From Voacanga thouarsii (lineage: Eukaryota > Streptophyta > Magnoliopsida > Gentianales > Apocynaceae): DNA of 64,000 bases. The notes below the pieces were generated by a model that made no database searches, was not told the DNA's origin, and was given only the letters and a program-made list of their open reading frames with translations. Below are positions 61,813-64,000 of this stretch, in pieces. Numbering within the stretch: the first letter of the stretch is position 1; each line of letters begins with the position of its first letter. The stretch spans positions 4,836,001 through 4,900,000 of the forward strand of contig JANUWF010001101.1 in the NCBI GenBank assembly GCA_026120185.1. Direction: 5' to 3'. The translations under genes and the position numbers were made by a program.

Positions 61813-63117
61813 TGAAGGATCAAAACGGAAAACATCAAAGAAAACGCAATGAAAAATTTTTAGTTTTCAGAGCTACATCTAGGAGAGAGTACTTACTTTT
61901 TTTGATTGGTCGTAGATTAACCAACGAAGGGTTGGGTCGCACTGGAATTTGCATTGGAAGGGGAGAAGAAGGTGTTTGCGGTTCAACTGGTATTCCCGCC
62001 AATCTTCTATTCCTACGCATCAAGCGTCTTCAAGCTTTCTCTTTTCGTCTTCCGGAGTATAACTCTATCTTACTCTTGGGTTAGCTTGGTGAAAACTCTT
62101 TCTTTGGATAATCAAGATACTCTCCAAGAGAGAAAGAAGAAAAGAACATAGAACAGAGAGATAGGAAGAGACGGCACACCAGAAAGTAAAGAATCCCAAA
62201 ATAACGTTAGTAATTTTTTTCATCTTTTCCCTCTTATTTTCGGCCAACCTTAGGGCTTCCTCAAGCCCTAATGGCCGAAAATCATCAAGCCCTAATGGGC
62301 TTGGTGCTGTACTCATAAATCAGTCCAAGATTGGTCCAATCCTCTTAATTAATTAATTATTTTTTCTGAGCTTTATTAAATACTCAAGACTAAATAATTA
62401 ATTCTAATTAGATTCTTAATATATGTCAACATATATCAGTCCAATTAATTAATTTATTCCAATCCAATTCTCTTAATTAATTAACTATCTTTTCTGGGCC
62501 TTATTAAAACCCAAGACTAAATAATCAATTCTAATTGGACTCTTAGAATAAATTTTATTTCTCTTTAAAATAATTATCTATCAAGCCCAGATTGTGTCTA
62601 AATAATACCAAGGTAACTTGAGCTACTATGGGGACCAAGAGACGTATTATTTATAGCAACTAAAACGATCAAAATACCCTTACTATTAAAGATCTGTATT
62701 TTACTATTTTAAATATTTCTATTCATCACCAAATAAAAATATTAACCCCAAGAATAATATTGTTACAGCAATGTCTCTAACCTATAGGTGAAATGACCAA
62801 AATACCCCGCTATGTAACACCCATCAATGAGACAGGATAAATGTACAAACACCCATCTCAAAGACATCTGCCATCCTTAGATCTCTAGTCCGATAATCCA
62901 TGACTCACTCGAATGTACTTATTTATCATTGGAAGCTACCTAAAAGTACACATTCTAAAGTCACGTTCCCAAGGCTTTGGATCATTTGATTATCCCGAAC
63001 AATCATAAGTGGGTGATTTAACTTTACTAAGTGAAGTATAGAAACTATGTTGCATGAGTCTGTCTTAACTAACTAGAGTAATACATCCAACATACAAGGA
63101 TATTGATCTCACAAGGA
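61813..63117 (-). repeat. Copia C 5' LTR, truncated
   Basis: Its inner end is TGAAGGATC on the plus strand. It lacks about 500 bp of its outer end, where Sirevirus sequence starts at about 63118. Confidence 0.8.
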
Positions 63118-64000
63118 TACAGGCATAGAAACGTGGCCTTTCCTTCTATACTAAAGGTAGCCATCAATATCATATATGAAAAATCATTTTTCTTCATAAG
63201 TAGTAGGATCATCAAGATATAATACAAAGACATTACTAATGTGGTTCGCAACAAAAATGATTTCATCACGAGGATTATCGATGATAGTGCATGAATTTTT
63301 TTCAAAAATAACCTTATTGCCATTGTCACATAAATGATTAATACTAAGTAAGTTGTACTTCAATTCATCAATCAATAATACTTGCTTGATAATGATAGAG
63401 GATCCCTTACCAGCATTGCCTATATGGAGTATTTTCCCTTTTTCTTATCTCCAAATGTGATAAATCTATCATTTGCAACTTGAATATCATCTATTAGTGT
63501 AGTTTTTTCCATCTTGTGTCTTGAGCATCCACTATCTAAGAATCACTTTGTGGATCTCAATTCTTTAAAGTTGATGTACCTATTCATGAGATGGAAGAAT
63601 GGCTTTTGGTACCCACATTTTCTTGGGTCCATAGGAGTTAGTAATGGTTCCTCTAATTTTTCAAATTGTTTTTGCACAGGATTTCACTTTCTTCTTAACA
63701 TGACACCTAGATGTTTTGTATCCAGATTTTTCATAATATGTGCAACAATTATGTGTTATATATGATGAGACAGCTATTACAAAGTGAGATTTGTAATTTT
63801 CAGCTTTGCTCTCATGCCTATAGCCTAGACCATTTCAGTTTCTAGCTATGTGTTGTGCACTAAGAAATTTTTTTTAAATTATTTTTGCCATTTGTAAACT
63901 TTTTAATGCATGTAGTGAGATCATCGACTCTATTTTCATATCATCAAAATTCCTAATCATAATTTCAAGAGAACAAATGTTATCATATAAGCATTTATTT
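63118..64000 (-). pseudogene. Second Sirevirus fragment: gag end, protease, GAG-pre
   Basis: Read right to left: NGLGYRHESK (near 63825), a zinc-knuckle remnant with YYEKSGYKTSRC (near 63725, one Cys changed to Tyr), protease FLDSGCSRHKM (near 63525), LLIDELKYNLLSINHLCD (near 63350) and the start of GAG-pre. It aligns with 40500-41150 of the full Sirevirus. It has stops. The left edge abuts the 5' LTR of copia C; the element runs off the right end of the window. Confidence 0.85.

Larger units (their letters stand above)
54531..63117 (-). mobile_element. Copia element C, 5'-truncated
   Basis: Relative of element A in minus orientation: 3' LTR (54531-56213), polypurine tract, RT-RNase H, integrase, protease, gag, leader, primer-binding site and part of the 5' LTR, which is cut at about 63117 by Sirevirus sequence. 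The LTRs are clearly related; the 3' LTR lacks about 90 bp present in the 5' LTR (near 62785-62880). Heavily broken by stops. Confidence 0.85.

Overview
This window is nuclear DNA from a flowering plant, probably a transposon-filled, heterochromatin-like block. I found no intact host gene, no canonical tRNA or rRNA gene, no CRISPR array and no bacterial feature. Almost every recognisable base belongs to LTR retrotransposons: Ty1/copia elements including a Sirevirus, and Ty3/gypsy elements including a Tekay/Del-type chromovirus. They are nested in each other, truncated, and full of stops and frameshifts. Lineage names come from motifs and layout only, and the species cannot be fixed from sequence alone. 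Family letters (A, B, C, D) are mine.

Layout. 1-1763: part of a chromovirus LTR inserted in the 3' LTR of copia element A. 1764-17735: copia A on the minus strand, with family B copies inside it: an LTR fragment B0 at 6182-7347, itself entered by element B1 at about 7348-14200. B1's 5' LTR, the rest of B0 and part of A's gag have been lost. 17736-18452: unassigned, with a possible SINE. 18453-21448: a small non-autonomous gypsy element on the minus strand, cut by a chromovirus LTR with a piece of chromodomain (21449-24915). 24916-36094: element B2 on the plus strand, with a chromovirus solo LTR in its gag (27963-31185, duplication TGAAC). 36095-37140: gypsy LTR fragment. 37236-37573 and 53098-53440: a copia gag relic split by a full-length Sirevirus (37574-53092, duplication TTATT), which itself holds a solo chromovirus LTR (45098-49849). 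53441-53795: unassigned. 53796-54530: LTR fragment D. 54531-63117: copia C on the minus strand. 63118-64000: a second, truncated Sirevirus on the minus strand.

How the parts work together. Each copia element encodes Gag, protease, integrase and reverse transcriptase-RNase H, flanked by LTRs that drive transcription, a primer-binding site and a polypurine tract. None here could act alone. The Sirevirus adds an env-like third ORF. The order of insertion follows from what interrupts what: gag relic, then Sirevirus, then solo LTR; copia A, then B0, then B1; LTR D, then copia C.

Most interesting observations: (1) both family B copies share the same deletion in RNase H that removes a catalytic Asp; (2) 54-55 bp palindromic GC-rich units occur in the leaders of two different copia families; (3) a tRNA-like block sits 245-249 bp from the 5' end of three chromovirus LTRs; (4) the Sirevirus env-like ORF is bracketed by a direct repeat rich in a TCCAAAA/TTTTGGA motif; (5) an (ATT) microsatellite of about 41 units has grown in only one of the two Sirevirus LTRs.
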